Positions 12,101 through 23,602 of a stretch of 64,000 nt of DNA are shown here, piece after piece. A program made the translations under genes and the position numbers. The first letter of the stretch is position 1. Each line of letters opens with the position of its first letter. The notes below the pieces were generated by a model. That model was given only the letters and a program-made list of their open reading frames with translations, searched no databases and had not been told where the DNA came from. The stretch spans positions 296,724-360,723 of the forward strand of contig KQ965749.1 in assembly GCA_001574975.1 (NCBI GenBank). Reading direction: 5' to 3'. This DNA is from Gonapodya prolifera JEL478. Its lineage: Eukaryota > Monoblepharomycota > Monoblepharidomycetes > Monoblepharidales > Gonapodyaceae.

Positions 12101-14727
12101 CACCAATGGAGGTTCTCAAGATAGCCCATTATTGCAACAACAGCAGATGAGTAAGTAGTGGTTGCATTGTCAGTTTTTATGTAAGGGTATAACTTGACAA
12201 TTCTCCTGTCAGAACCGTACCTCTCTGAACTCATGAAGTGTGCATTTAGGGACATCACATCTGAAGACAGTTGGAGTGACACCTGTTCTGAGTGGTCAGC
12301 ACTAGATGTTGACAATCATGATGACAATTGCTAAGTTTGGCACTATTTACTCTCAGCTAAACTTTAATTTCAAAACCCTCCCAAAAAAATCTTCTGTGTG
12401 TTCAGCTACTCCACTCCTTTCACATGAGTTTGATCCTTGCAGCCATTGTGAGATTCTCATGCTTTCACTCCAATTATTCTTCATTGAACTTTTGATTACC
12501 ATCACATCCAGCAAACAACCTGGGTGTGTAACCAGTACCACCACACCAACTGGTGGCTCCAGGAGCAGCAAGTGAGTCACTTCTTACTTTTGATGGCAAA
12601 TACATTTCCTTGTGTGAATGCAACTTCTCCCTTCCCGGATGTCCCCAGGGTGAACCCACCACCTCCCATGCAGGGCCAAGCTGGGGCTGACCTGCCACAA
12701 TGTAATTTTTGGTTGTCTTGTTTCTTGTTCATCAACCACCTGACACTGATGCCATTAATGTTCCTTCAGGTCCTGCAGCAGGTCAAAACCCCAACTGCAG
12801 ATCGCAGAAGTACCTGTGTGCAAATATCAACTTTGGCAATGGCAATATCAGCCATCCCATGACCATCTCCACTGCACTTGTGTTGTTCCTTAACTGTGCA
12901 TACTGCTATATGGCCCAGGATACTGGTTACATCATCAATCAGGTACATTGTGTTTGTGATGTTTGTTTTCAGCAAAAGTTACAATTTGTATGCATATTCC
13001 ACAGATCACCCAACTAGTGTGTGAAACATTCTTACTCTCCAGCATGTACACTGCAGCCAAGCAGACCAAGACTGGAACAACAACTATGCAGCATGGTACC
13101 AACACTGCTACGCAGTGTCACAAATTCCTACTGTGCCTACTGTACATTGACAGCAAGCAACAACCACCTCCACCAGCACCCCTTCCTCCACCCCCCCTGC
13201 TGGTGCAAATCCTCTGTCATGATTAACTGCATACACACCTTGGATACAGAGCAAGCTTTGCAAGGGGAACAGGATGCTATTTCCTTACACCAAGTGAGAA
13301 CCTACAATAAATCCACTGTGCCAAGATGTGAGTATTTCTATTTTGCTTCTTTTGCTATATTCTGGATTGTTCCCTCTTAGAATCCAGCCAAGTGGTCTGT
13401 TGCACTACCTTGCTCACTCCACTAATACCGCTGCATATCCTGAACCCTCATTTGAGGGTGTTTGTTACAGGGATGTAGGGTGCAGAGTGAGTTGATTCCT
13501 CTGAATTGGGATGTTGAAGAGAAAATTAAGTGACATCTATGCATTCTCAGACATTCCCACAATGGTCAACAGGATGGTCAATCTGCTGGATGTCAACAAA
13601 CAGGACATGGTGACTACAAACCTGGAACAATGCATCAAGCAAGACTTGTGGCTAGAAGTCTGGAAGGTTCTATGTGCTCTCAACAGTGGGCATGGAGAAT
13701 AACAGCTGGCATTTTCATGGTCAATAGCAATTGGTCTGGCTGGCCATTTTGGCAGCTACTGTATAATTGTGGTGTTTATCTTCCACAAGTTTTCATTCCT
13801 TGCTTACTTTCACTTGCTTGTACTGTGTACCATTACACTTTCCTCATCTTCTTCAACACAGGAAAACCTTTTTTGCTGAGCACCACAGTCCTCAACTTAA
13901 TCAACAAATCAGCTCAAAGGCAAGCATGTGCAGCAACTATGTGGTGCTTGCAATCTGTGCCTGGCTAGCATTCAGATTCCATGGGCATCATGGTATTCCA
14001 TCCTTTACCACATCCAAGCAAAACTTAATTGAAATTGCAACATTACTAAGGTCTTCTGCCACTTGCCCATGCCCAGTCCCAGATGTTCCTCTTCCCAACA
14101 GACGGACTCCACAAATGCATCTGCATCTCCCAAACCCTCATCAACCATGGCAACAAGACGCCTGCAGAGCAACAGTGCATACCTTATTTCCCCCTTCCTC
14201 TAATAGCAGCACTGACCCCAGGTGGGTGTAGCCCTATGTCAACAAGTTGCCAGATTTGGTGACTTTGAGGCCAATACTGGGCACAAGTTTGCCATGAGGT
14301 GTGTCATTGAATCTTGTTAATGGCATGTGACATTACATCAACTGACAAGTGCTTTTTTTAGTGCTCTCACTGATGGCATAAACACCTGCCTCAACATGCA
14401 ATGCACCCAGTATCCTGCTTGACATGGACACATGGCTTCAGAGGCTGGCAGCTGCTTGCAATCTCCATGGGCAAGCTTGTTGGATCCAATGATCCCAGTT
14501 GACATCACACTGCTACTCATGCAGTTGTCAATGTACCTTGATGAGTCAATTGGCCACCTTGCCCCTTCCTGCACCTGAGCAACTTCAACAGATGGAGGAA
14601 TGACTGTATACAAGGCTCCACCCCCAAGCACTACCATTGCGCAAAGCATGATTCCGCACTGTGAGTGAATTGAAAAATGTTCAAGCATCAAACTTTATTT
14701 AATGTTCTTCCATCTTGTCCACAACAG
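9172..14727. other. Unassigned interior of the insertion
   Basis: Plus-strand segments that could be old exons include a Pro-rich stretch at about 11,600-11,750, a His/Cys-containing stretch at about 11,830-12,150, and a segment at about 14,222-14,300 reading VGVALCQQVARFGDFEANTG after a CCCAG acceptor. None was assigned to a family. A RuvC-I DPG-type motif expected upstream of the Fanzor 3' part was not found; LLDP near 14,480 is the nearest resemblance and is weak. G homopolymer at about 10,335-10,368. Confidence 0.3.
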
Positions 14728-15429
14728 AAACCCTTGCACAAAGCTGATGGAGCAGGACCCCAAGATCACATACATCAACAAGGCAATGCCAACTGGGAAG
14801 ACTGTGGACAAGCCTAAACTTGAAGAGCATGTGTTGTTTGTCCTCTGCTACCTCATGAAAATGCTTAAATTTCTAGAAGCAAAGACACTGGAAGTTGTGA
14901 GTCAAAATTGTCTTTATTGTTGTTTCTTAGCACCCCTAATCAAACAATGGTATTCTTTGCATTCTCCCATCCACCCAACACAGGCTTTGATTCTCTTCCA
15001 TGCAGGGCTGGCAGTGCTTACCACACTGGTGCAGAAGTTTTTTGGAAAGCACTGGCCATCTGAATGCATTGTTGCATGGGGATCAGCTGTCTTCAACCAG
15101 TTGAGTGGCAGACACCATATGAGCCCAAACCAGCTTATATGTAAGGCGTTTGTCAATGCTAGCATGACAGTCATTCTTGTTGACAAGTTCAGGATGAGCC
15201 GGATCTGTTCGCAATGTCATCACGCATTCACCAAGGAGAGTGGTACCAAGCAGAAGCTTTATAGCATTTGGTGAGTTCCCCTTTTTGTCTACGCAGTTTT
15301 CCACTCTGTCTCACTGCAGCTTCTTACCTTTAGATCTTGTGTGCCTGGAACAGGGATGTCAATGCGGCGCGGAACATCTTGTACCTGTTCTTCTACATGA
15401 ATGCCACCGACAGCATCATCCAACCCTGA
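14728..15429 (+). pseudogene. Fanzor (eukaryotic TnpB-like) nuclease, decayed C-terminal half
   Basis: Three plus-strand exons fit: 14728-14896, 14984-15270 and 15334-15429. They encode a helical segment (KLEEHVLFVLCYLMKMLKFL), then the RuvC-like block VAWGSAVFNQLSGRHHMSP, then VILVDKFRMSRICSQCH with the first zinc-ribbon pair. The last exon reads LCAWNRDVNAARNIL, the RuvC-III signature of TnpB/Fanzor proteins, and stops at 15427-15429. Damage: the donor at 15271 and acceptor at 15333 do not keep frame, the second CxxC is missing, and the usual D-E-F/Y-R-T-S is DKFRMS. The two changes need only CG to CA (GACGAG to GACAAG) and CG to TG (ACG to ATG). Fanzors are RNA-guided DNA nucleases carried by eukaryotic transposons; this copy is almost certainly inactive. 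Confidence 0.7.
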
Positions 15430-15573
15430 CCCTTCAAACGATTCAGTCACTAGTTTGTATGTTTCCGTGAGTCGAAATGATGTTTTTATTCCATGCAGTC
15501 AACCTAATCTTTGGTCTTGTGCAGCTTCTTCTTTCTTAAACACATACTCTTTGACACCCTTCGCTGAACCGGC

Positions 15574-15789
15574 CTAAAAATGGTGTACTGTGGCTCTCAT
15601 GCAAGTATTGACTCCTGGTTTCGTCTGGCGACCTCCTATCTTTTCATTGGCGACGAACGTGGTGTGGGAGCCGGAAGTTGGGATGGGACGTTTCCAGATG
15701 GGAGGATAAAAAGCGACCGCATTAAAATCAGCGATCGCATTAGTTCCGTATAGAGATGACGGCTTCGGTAGTACGCCAGGTTGTAACAT
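15574..15789 (-). CDS. Hypothetical 71-residue protein
   Basis: A single-exon minus-strand frame starting MLQPGVLPKPSSLYGTN and ending in HHF. It uses host-like, CpG-containing codons, unlike the adjacent insertion, whose right end lies 13 bp beyond its stop codon. No signal peptide, membrane segment or known motif was recognised. It may be a small conserved fungal protein, or part of a larger spliced gene. Confidence 0.4.
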   Translation of the reverse strand: MLQPGVLPKPSSLYGTNAIADFNAVAFYPPIWKRPIPTSGSHTTFVANEKIGGRQTKPGVNTCMRATVHHF

Positions 15790-16363
15790 GGTCCTCCTGT
15801 GCCCACCTAATTACTTGTCTCGCCTATTTGTACTTCACTAAAGTATTTCAATTTGCATTGGTACCTTGAATTATTGGTTTGTACAAACGTGCCAAACCAT
15901 CCCTTCGACACAATAATCACCATCTCGGTTCCTTTCCGAGAGAGATTCATATCTTCTCCTTCCAACCATCCTTATCGGAACTTTGTGTGTCACGGACGCC
16001 TTTCTGCCGAGGCGTTTCTTCTTCCTTGACTCCCTTGCCGCCAAATTCGGCACCTCTCGCTGCCGTGTCCTTCTACCGCTATCTGGAGCGACCAAAGAAC
16101 AGAACCAGTCTTTTGCCACGGGTGTAGAGTGGATTGCTTCGTGGATGAGGAGGAAAAAGTCTGCAGGTATGTTTCTCTGGTCGGCCCACTTCTGCGGAAA
16201 AGATCTGATGGGGAGAATCTCCTTCATATAGTTGCCTTTTAGCTACACTTCTTTCCAAAAAGTTCGTCAGCTCACTCTTCGGCGTGTGTTCTTGCAACGC
16301 GGGACGCAGTTTGGACTCACACTCCCGTTCCCAATACACCGCATTAAATCACGAAAAGGAAAG
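15790..16363. other. Intergenic, 5' region of the Hos4-like gene
   Basis: Contains the promoters of the 71-residue gene and of the Hos4-like gene. Several open frames on both strands look like by-chance reading; a 5' UTR intron (GTATGT at about 16167) is possible. No firm gene seen. Confidence 0.4.
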
Positions 16364-19300
16364 ATGAGCACCGTTTCCACAAAAGCCCCAGACTCTCTTA
16401 CCTTTCGGAATATGGATTCTCGGTCAATAACACCGAGTTCAAGCAAACAATCTTCTACAGCCCATCCTGCACATCAGCCTTCACCTGTAGGATCGCCAAG
16501 AGCATTCTCCTCAATCTCAGGCAACAAATCTAAGGGTTCTTCACTACCAAAACCGACTTCAGGCGTGAAAACATCGGAATCGAGAGGTTCCTCGTCGAAG
16601 AAGGCGAACGGAACCCGACCAAACGGGAAATCACAGTCTTCAAAACGCAAGGCTACTGGAAGTGAGATTACTCTGGTAAGATGATGATATTGTCCATGAG
16701 TCTTGGGAAGCAGCCGGTCCTCACATTATCCTCAATCATGGTTTGCCCAAAGAAACGAAAAGCAACGTCGGCCGATGACTCGGACAGCAGGGATAGCACA
16801 GCCAGTCGCAAGGATCGTTCCAAGAAGCTCAAAAAGGGATCTTCTTCCAAGAAACGACGACGTGACCGACGTGAATCCACACTGACGTCTGTCACAGATT
16901 CACTCTCTGATGGATCCAGCTCGGATCTTTCGGATTCATCAGTCACATCACTATCCTCCTCAGCACCGCGAACCGCTCTGAAAAGCGACACCAGCCAACG
17001 GAAGGGCCAAACCCCGACCAGAAGACCTACTGCTAGCATGACTCCACGTCCAGCTGCCATATCCGTACCACCCCCACGGACTGGGTATCTTTTCAAGGGC
17101 GATACCACTGTTGTTAACGGATATAAGCGGCGTCCTGTAAAGCTACAACTCATAAACAATCCGGATCGCAGCGGTCGAACACCCATGTTTCGCTACTCTG
17201 GAGTGGGCGACATACGAGCCGTGCAAGCACTCATTGATGCTGGAGCGCAGGTCGACCTTCATGACCACGCCGGTTGGACTCCCCTACACGAAGCGTGTCT
17301 TTCGGGCAGAACAGAAGTTGTGGAGCTTCTTCTTTCCCGAGGAGCAGATGTCACAGCCGCCGCCGTAGAGAGTGGCGACACCCCCCTCCACGACGCTGCA
17401 GAAAATGGCCACGTGGGGGCTGTCGAGGTGCTTCTTCGACATGGTGCGGACCCGCGCCAACCCAATCGGGAAGGACGAACCGCGTTTGACGCAGCCGAAG
17501 ACCAGGAGGATGTTTTGAAGGTTCTCCAAGCTTGGGAGGATCGGGCGCGAAATGCACATGGTCGGGACTCGTATGGTCAGACCGAACTGCATCGTGCAGC
17601 TGGACGCGGAGACTCGGTCGCGGTCGGACACCTGTTGCGACTTGGCGCCGACGCAGACGTGCGAGACAATGCAGGTTGGGCCCCGCTTCACGAAGCGTGT
17701 CTCGCAGGAAGAGGTGATGCGGTACGGATGCTACTCGAGCATGGCTGTGAGGTGAATCCAAGATCGTCAGACGGAGACACACCGCTCATGGACGCATGCG
17801 CGAACGGACACTCCTCTTGCGTGCGCGCTCTACTTGAGTATGGGGCGGACTCGTCGTTGAAGAACGAGCAAGGTCGCACAGCTCTCGATGAGTGCCTTTC
17901 GGCGGGGGCAAGGAGTGAAGAATGTCTGCGTCTATTGAAATTAGATCCCGCTCAATGGAAGCCCCCGAAGAAGCCGCGGTACGTGAAGATGAAGTTTCCC
18001 AAGCAGGAGGGCGCGTTGGTGGTACACGGTGTGGTTGCAAAGGAGGAGGCGGGTGTACATATTGCACTGGGAAGTTCGTTTGCGTCTGCGACTGGGGGGG
18101 GCAGACGTCTTGCTCGAAGACCTTCAGCAACCAACTCTGACTCGGGATCCCATCGCAGCGGATCGGAACGTGGAAAATCGGCGTTCGAAAAGGAGATCGA
18201 CCGCCTTGGAATTGGGTTCCATTGGTGGGACAAGTCGGTCACCGCGGCAGACATGAATGCTCAATTCTCAAGTCGGCGCGAAGAGAAGAAGTTTAAGGAT
18301 CTCATCAAGCGACTCGAGGCAGAGAACGCGAAGAACGCGCTTTCCAAGAAGAGTCCGACCGAGGTGGATGCCATTTCACCAACACAGAATCCCACAGAAA
18401 TCGTACAGGATATTCCGGAAGACGTTCCGGATCACGCACTTGGCTCAGCAAAGTCATTCGATCAACATTCTGAAACGCCAGAACCGGAGCCGGAGCCGGA
18501 GCAATCATTACGAACGGACAACCGACCCCCTTCACCACCCACGTCCCCAAGCTTTCCACCCGAGTTTGTCCCGGACCCCGAGTACGCCGATCTCGACGCG
18601 AAGCTGTGGCGGCAGGGAAAAAGGAGCAGGACTGCGTCAGAAATCGACGACGAGTATGATGAGATGCCGCCACCTAAGCGAAAAAGTGGAGAAAGGTCGC
18701 GGAGTGGTGGTGCAGCAGGGTCCGCGACGATGTCTGACGTTGACGGTGAAGAGCTGGGTCGACTAGCTCCGGCTCCTGCTCCTGCGGTCTCGGTTGGAGA
18801 TGGCCGCAGTGCGAATAAGGAAGCCAATCGAGAGAAGCGACGGAGAAAACTGCCGGAATATCGTGAGTGTTCCAAATTCCTCATTGAAGGGTTGCAGTTT
18901 GCATGAGCAAAAAAACGGAATGTGTGTCCCTTCGACAGAGCCAGAAGTGGACGCCCAACTCGCGGCGCTTTTCGGCGGTGAAGCCTCCGACGATAGTGAT
19001 GTCGACGACGGATCTGCTTCAAAGCCGGGGCACCGGGAGGCGCATCATGGCACACCGACCAAGAATGCGCCACCCAAACTTCGTCCAGTGCAGGCACAAT
19101 CAGGTACCGACGTCGGACCGTTGAAAGAGCGGTCACGCGAGACGTGGATGAACACAGTACTTGGGACGACGGGTCCTGACCCCCCGGAATGGGCTCACCA
19201 GTCGGGCAACGCCCCTCAACAACCCCGCACGTCCATCGGAAGCACCAAGTCAGATTACCGGGAAGATCAGCATCGATCGCTCCCTTCTACGGGACAAAAA

Positions 19301-20254
19301 CACGATATCCAACCGCGGAAGAAACCCAAGAAGAAGGTGAACCTTGGTATCAGTGGGTATCAGCGTGCAGGAGCAGGAGCAGGAAACGAGGAATCTGTAG
19401 CTCGCAATGATGGAGATCTGGACGGAGCGCACGAGGTTGAACATGATGCTGGGGATGTTTCGATGGGTTTGGACGATGGCGTCCGCGCATCTGGTGCGGA
19501 TCAAGTTCACTCTGAAGTGTCAAAGAGTCCAACGCATCGTCTGTGTCTTCCTTTATTTGCAATCCGATTGTTGGAACCGGGAGGACCTCGACGGGCGGTG
19601 GATCTCCAAATTGGGCTCCACATTGGCCTCAACTCTGGTCGCGCGCTCCTCGACAAATTCCCCGAGTTGTCGTCACGAGTTGCAACAATGTCCGAAAAAC
19701 TTCGACTCAACAACAGCCCCGTCGCGACTGCGATACTGGACTGTCTCAACGCTCGGCGTGCTGCTGATAGTGAGGCTATGACGTCGATCGAGCTTCCGGA
19801 TTTGGATATACAGTTTCTGGAGGTTGAAGAGGTTGAGCGCGTCGTGCTGCAGGAGAGCCGAGCCATGTTGGAGGGGTCGACCGCTTCCACTTCCAATCCC
19901 ACGTGGGTAGAATTGGACCTTTCGAGTTTCGGCGAGTCCAGCGCCGTAGATGCCATGGAGGATGTCGTCACTTCCGTCGATATTACCCGCAATCCGGACG
20001 TACATGATTCGAACGTCTCGGGAGAGCAGTCTGGGCCTGCAATGTACCATCAGCCACAGTCTCACATTCAAGCATCCGGGGAACAACCACTAGCACCAAA
20101 TTTTTCTACCGCAACTCCCCTAAATCACGCCAAGGACATCCGTGGAGAAGCTTCGGACCCGCATGCTGACTTCTACGTCCACAAACTGAAGCGGGCGACG
20201 ACAGAATTGGGACTTCCACCGAAGTACGCTCTAAAGTACCTGGACAAATCGTAG
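16364..20254 (+). CDS. Hos4-like ankyrin-repeat protein (Set3-complex type)
   Basis: Exons 16364-16675, 16753-18862 and 18939-20254 give 1245 residues without interruption. The first ~240 residues are Ser/Lys-rich with basic nuclear-localisation-type clusters (KKRRRDRR). Ankyrin repeats follow at about residues 245-500, with clear units such as GWTPLHEACLSGRTEVVELL, GDTPLHDAAENGHVGAVEVL and GQTELHRAAGRGDSVAVGHLL. After a charged, disordered region with KKPKKK-type clusters, a compact C-terminal domain begins near THRLCLPLFAIRLLEPGG. The long basic N-terminus, a block of six to seven repeats in the middle and a long tail match Hos4, an ankyrin subunit of the Set3 histone-deacetylase complex. 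Orthology is inferred from architecture only; other nuclear ankyrin proteins are possible. Confidence 0.65.
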
Positions 20255-20748
20255 CGGGGGCAGAGCCAGTACCGTTAATTCTTTGCGAGTTGATAATACC
20301 TTGTGTTTCATAGTCTGTAATTGCCACGATGGAATATAGTAGCCACTGCTACTGCCTCCGAGGGTTGTTGCGTAATGTTCCTTTACAATTTAACTTAACG
20401 TGTTTGAAATGAAGGAAATGGGGAGAGGAGGGGAACGGATTCGCCGGTGGTCTCGTAAAAATATCTTTTTATTGTTTGAAGGGCTTATATTTCAGCCATA
20501 TATCCCTTCCCACCCCCCCTCCTCTCGACATCAGTCGGCCGGTCATCGGCGAACACGTTTTCTAGCTACTCTGTTGTGTATCCACCGCCTGATTTGTCCC
20601 TTCCTTCCGATTTGCGACACCCTGTTTCCGCTCAAGAAGAATCCCGGTGAGCGCATGGCCGGTCGTCGCTCGCGTACCATTCATTATTCTTCTTCATAAA
20701 TAACCGTGGTCGCTTTTCTGTAGGCCCCTTTGTTTGTGCGTCGCCATT
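20255..20748. other. Intergenic promoter region of the first HMG gene
   Basis: No convincing gene. Pyrimidine-rich stretches at about 20,510-20,600 and a possible 5' UTR intron ending CTGTAG near 20,723 precede the ATG at 20749. Confidence 0.4.
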
Positions 20749-23278
20749 ATGCGCTCAGCAACACTCCATGAACGGCTGGAGGAAAACAGCCCTGTCGTTC
20801 ACTTCGCCGACAGCCCCCCCCAATCCAATGGAAATCTCCCTACAATTCTACTTCAACCTCCGGACGATATGTCGCCGTCCAATTTCGATGGCACCCACCA
20901 GATGCTGATGGGAACTCCAGTGGTTGTGCCGGGCAGTCCCACCCCAAGCTATCATTCTGCAATGGACCCAGACGAATCCGGAGGAGTAGACCCGAATTTG
21001 ATCCAACCTCAGCCTCGTAGCAATGGCAGAGACCGACGGTCAAGTTTCAGTGAAGGCACGGGCAAGCGTGGCCGTTCACCTGGACGATTGAATGCAGGCA
21101 ACTCGCGAAGTCACAATCGACCAGCTCCTCGCTCCTCGTCGCAAACACCGGCCGTCGAGCAGCCTGGATTCCTCTCAATGCTGAACGTTCCAGTTTCGTC
21201 GCTCCGACGGTCTCGAAGTGTGGATTTCAACCAAAGGGGGGCCAGAGCCGCCGTGCAGCTTGGCCATGGAATCCTTCCCTCGACGCCCATCTCGTTACTC
21301 CCCAATATGCCTTCTGGGGGTCTCACGAGCCCTTTTCAACCGGCATCCCCCTTTCAACCAGGTGCGATGCTGGTGACATCGACCCCCGCGACAGACAACG
21401 TTCTGGCCCAACCTCATCAGCTTGAAGCGCAGACCCTCAACATTCTCAACCATGTGAGCATACTCTTGTCTTGCGAAAACTCACTTTTACTAATGCAATA
21501 CGGTACGGGTTTCAAACGAAAGATGCCTGACGTAAACCGAGGTCTTAACATCGCGAACCTCATCCACGTCGACCAAAGCGGTGGAGCTTCGGGTGCATCC
21601 CCTCTTCCCGGAGGACAACAACCGCTGCTCCTTCATCACCTCCAGACCCCGCACCCGTCGCTCCAAACGCTCGTTATTGCAGCGACATCGGCATTGAATT
21701 ACGGTGTTCCGTCGCCTGTCGATGGTCCAGGTGAGGAACAGGAGCAGGCTTGAAGAAGACTCTGCATTTTTGAAATTGATGAAAATCGTTATAGGCCACG
21801 GGTATTTCCCTGCGATCCAAACCGACTCGTCGTCTTCTCAATCTGGGTTGCAACCTCTTCCCACATTCTCTGTGCACCCACCATCACCCAGCATGGGCAT
21901 GGCGAATTCGAACGGATTCGCTCCCGCAAACGGACAAGACGTTTCAGTCCCTGAGTTCCACCGTTCTGTAAACACCGCACCAATGTCACCCGGACACGCG
22001 CATCCGCTCAACAGCCCGCTCTCGCCACGCCCGAACTCTTCCTACTTTTCCCAAGTCTTTGGTCATCATGTCGGGACTCCCATATTGGGCATGCCGAATA
22101 ACGGTGTTTTGTCGCCAATGGTAGGTGCCACTCATCACTTCGTTGCAACGCCCACCAACTCATCACCCCTTCTTGATTCGAATCAGGCTTCCCCCCTAAG
22201 CCCCGGCCTCTCCCCCCCGATCGACCGCATCCGTCACGAATACGCCTGCGCTTACATCCTCTTCTTCGGCGAGATCCGCGCGCGCCTCGAATCCATCCAC
22301 GGCACGTCAAACCCGGAGGACATCAAGCGGTTCGCGATGGACAGCTGGCGCTCGTCCTCCCCCGACATGCAGCAAGATTATCACAGACGCGCGGCGGATT
22401 TGTTGCAGGAGATTTACAAGCAGCAGGATGAGATTCTGAGGCGTCGAAAGGGGGGACAAGGGCAGGGGCAGGATCCGCACGGCAACGGTACTCCAGGAAT
22501 AGGACCGCATGAGGCGATAGAACCGAACGGATTCCCCACCGGCCTCTCTCATCACTCCCCGCTCCTGATGACGCTCAACTTGTCGCAACCACCGCGCTTC
22601 GCCAACGCTCACGCCCAACCGCAGAGAATGAATGGAGGGCATGTGGGAGACGTTGGCATGCTTCTCTCGGACGTCATTCTTCGCGGTGGATCCGTGCAGA
22701 ACGGCGGATCGGGTTGGCTTGACAATATGCACCCTGGAGCGGACATGATGCGTCATTCGACGCAGCCGTCCGTGCAGCGCCGTCACTCACATCAAGGCGA
22801 TGATGAGGATGATTTCGAGCCCCCCTCGCCGTCGGATAGTAGCGGGGATCCCACTTTCCGGGGCAATGATGATTATCACTCCTCAACACGGACGAAGGCA
22901 TCGTCCAAGCGGAAACGAGCGAGCTCACCTGCTCGACACCATGGTGCAGGAGGGCACAATGGGACTGCTCCGGACGCCACCGTGAACGGGACTGTGAAAC
23001 GCACACGGACGAAAAAACGGATCAAAGACCCAGACGCGCCCAAACACCCCATGTCCGCCTTCCTGCACTTCCTCAAAGCCGTTCGCCCGGCATACACGAA
23101 GCAATACCGGGGTGCCCGGATCGGTGAGATCTCCAAGATGATCTCGGAGGAGTGGAAGAAGCTGCCCGGGGAGGAGAAGGACAAGTATAATGCGATTTCG
23201 GAACGGGATAAGCAGCGGTATGCACAGGAGATGAAGGTTCATGTGTTGAAGAATTCGAAGGCGGGCGCGACCGCGTAG
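20749..23278 (+). CDS. Double-HMG-type protein, paralog A
   Basis: Exons 20749-21453, 21523-21730 and 21795-23278 sum to 798 residues. A CTAAT branch point lies in intron 1. The N-terminal half is Ser/Pro-rich. An HMG-like segment follows: YACAYILFFGEIRARLES, a short loop, then IKRFAMDSWRSSSPDMQQDY. The C-terminus has a canonical HMG box beginning DPDAPKHPMSAFLHFLKAVR, then SKMISEEWKKLPGEEKDKY and ERDKQRYAQEM. HMG boxes bind and bend DNA, so a nuclear role (transcription factor or chromatin protein) is likely. Paralog B at 31.5 kb has the same two-domain order. The basic cluster SKRKRAS before the second box is a likely nuclear signal. Confidence 0.85.
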
Positions 23279-23602
23279 GAGGCGGGAGGGTAGCCGGGGG
23301 ATGCAATGAGTTGCTGTAAATGCACTTTAGTTGCTTCGTATTGCGATGATTTTACCACATTTGTGCTTTCTCAATATAATAATGTTTTGCAATGGACGTC
23401 TTGTATTATGGGAGTGTCGAAACCGCTCAGGCCCGCTTTCCTCCACATCAGAATGAGAATTAAGAACGTCAAGCGGGGTTCACTATTAGTGGCCAAACAA
23501 ATCAAATATACAAATGGAATACAATGGGTGTAATAGTATGTCTAGCAGTACATGCAAAAGAAATCCGAGGGAATACACATTCGATCAACGAACCGTTCCC
23601 TC
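23279..23602. other. Intergenic, convergent ends
   Basis: Between the stops of two convergent genes; AT-rich with no open frame of interest. Likely terminator sequence for both. Confidence 0.5.

Larger units (their letters stand above)
9162..15561 (+). mobile_element. CpG-depleted insertion carrying a Fanzor remnant
   Basis: About 6.4 kb between two intact host genes differs sharply from its surroundings: AT-richer, TG/CA-rich and nearly free of CG. By eye, only about eight CG dinucleotides occur from 11,041 to 13,440. A perfect 10-bp inverted pair, AAGGGTGTCA at 9162-9171 and TGACACCCTT at 15552-15561, brackets it and may be its terminal repeats. No target-site duplication is obvious. Inside are many intron-like GTGAGT...CAG units and fragments of open frame, but only the 3' end (Fanzor) is recognisable. 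The first N of the window (10,359) interrupts a G-run. Family of the carrier transposon unknown. Confidence 0.5.

Noticed and set aside
14338-14691. Minus-strand 117-residue open frame inside the insertion
   Set aside because: Likely due to loss of stop-forming CpG contexts and composition; no homology recognised.
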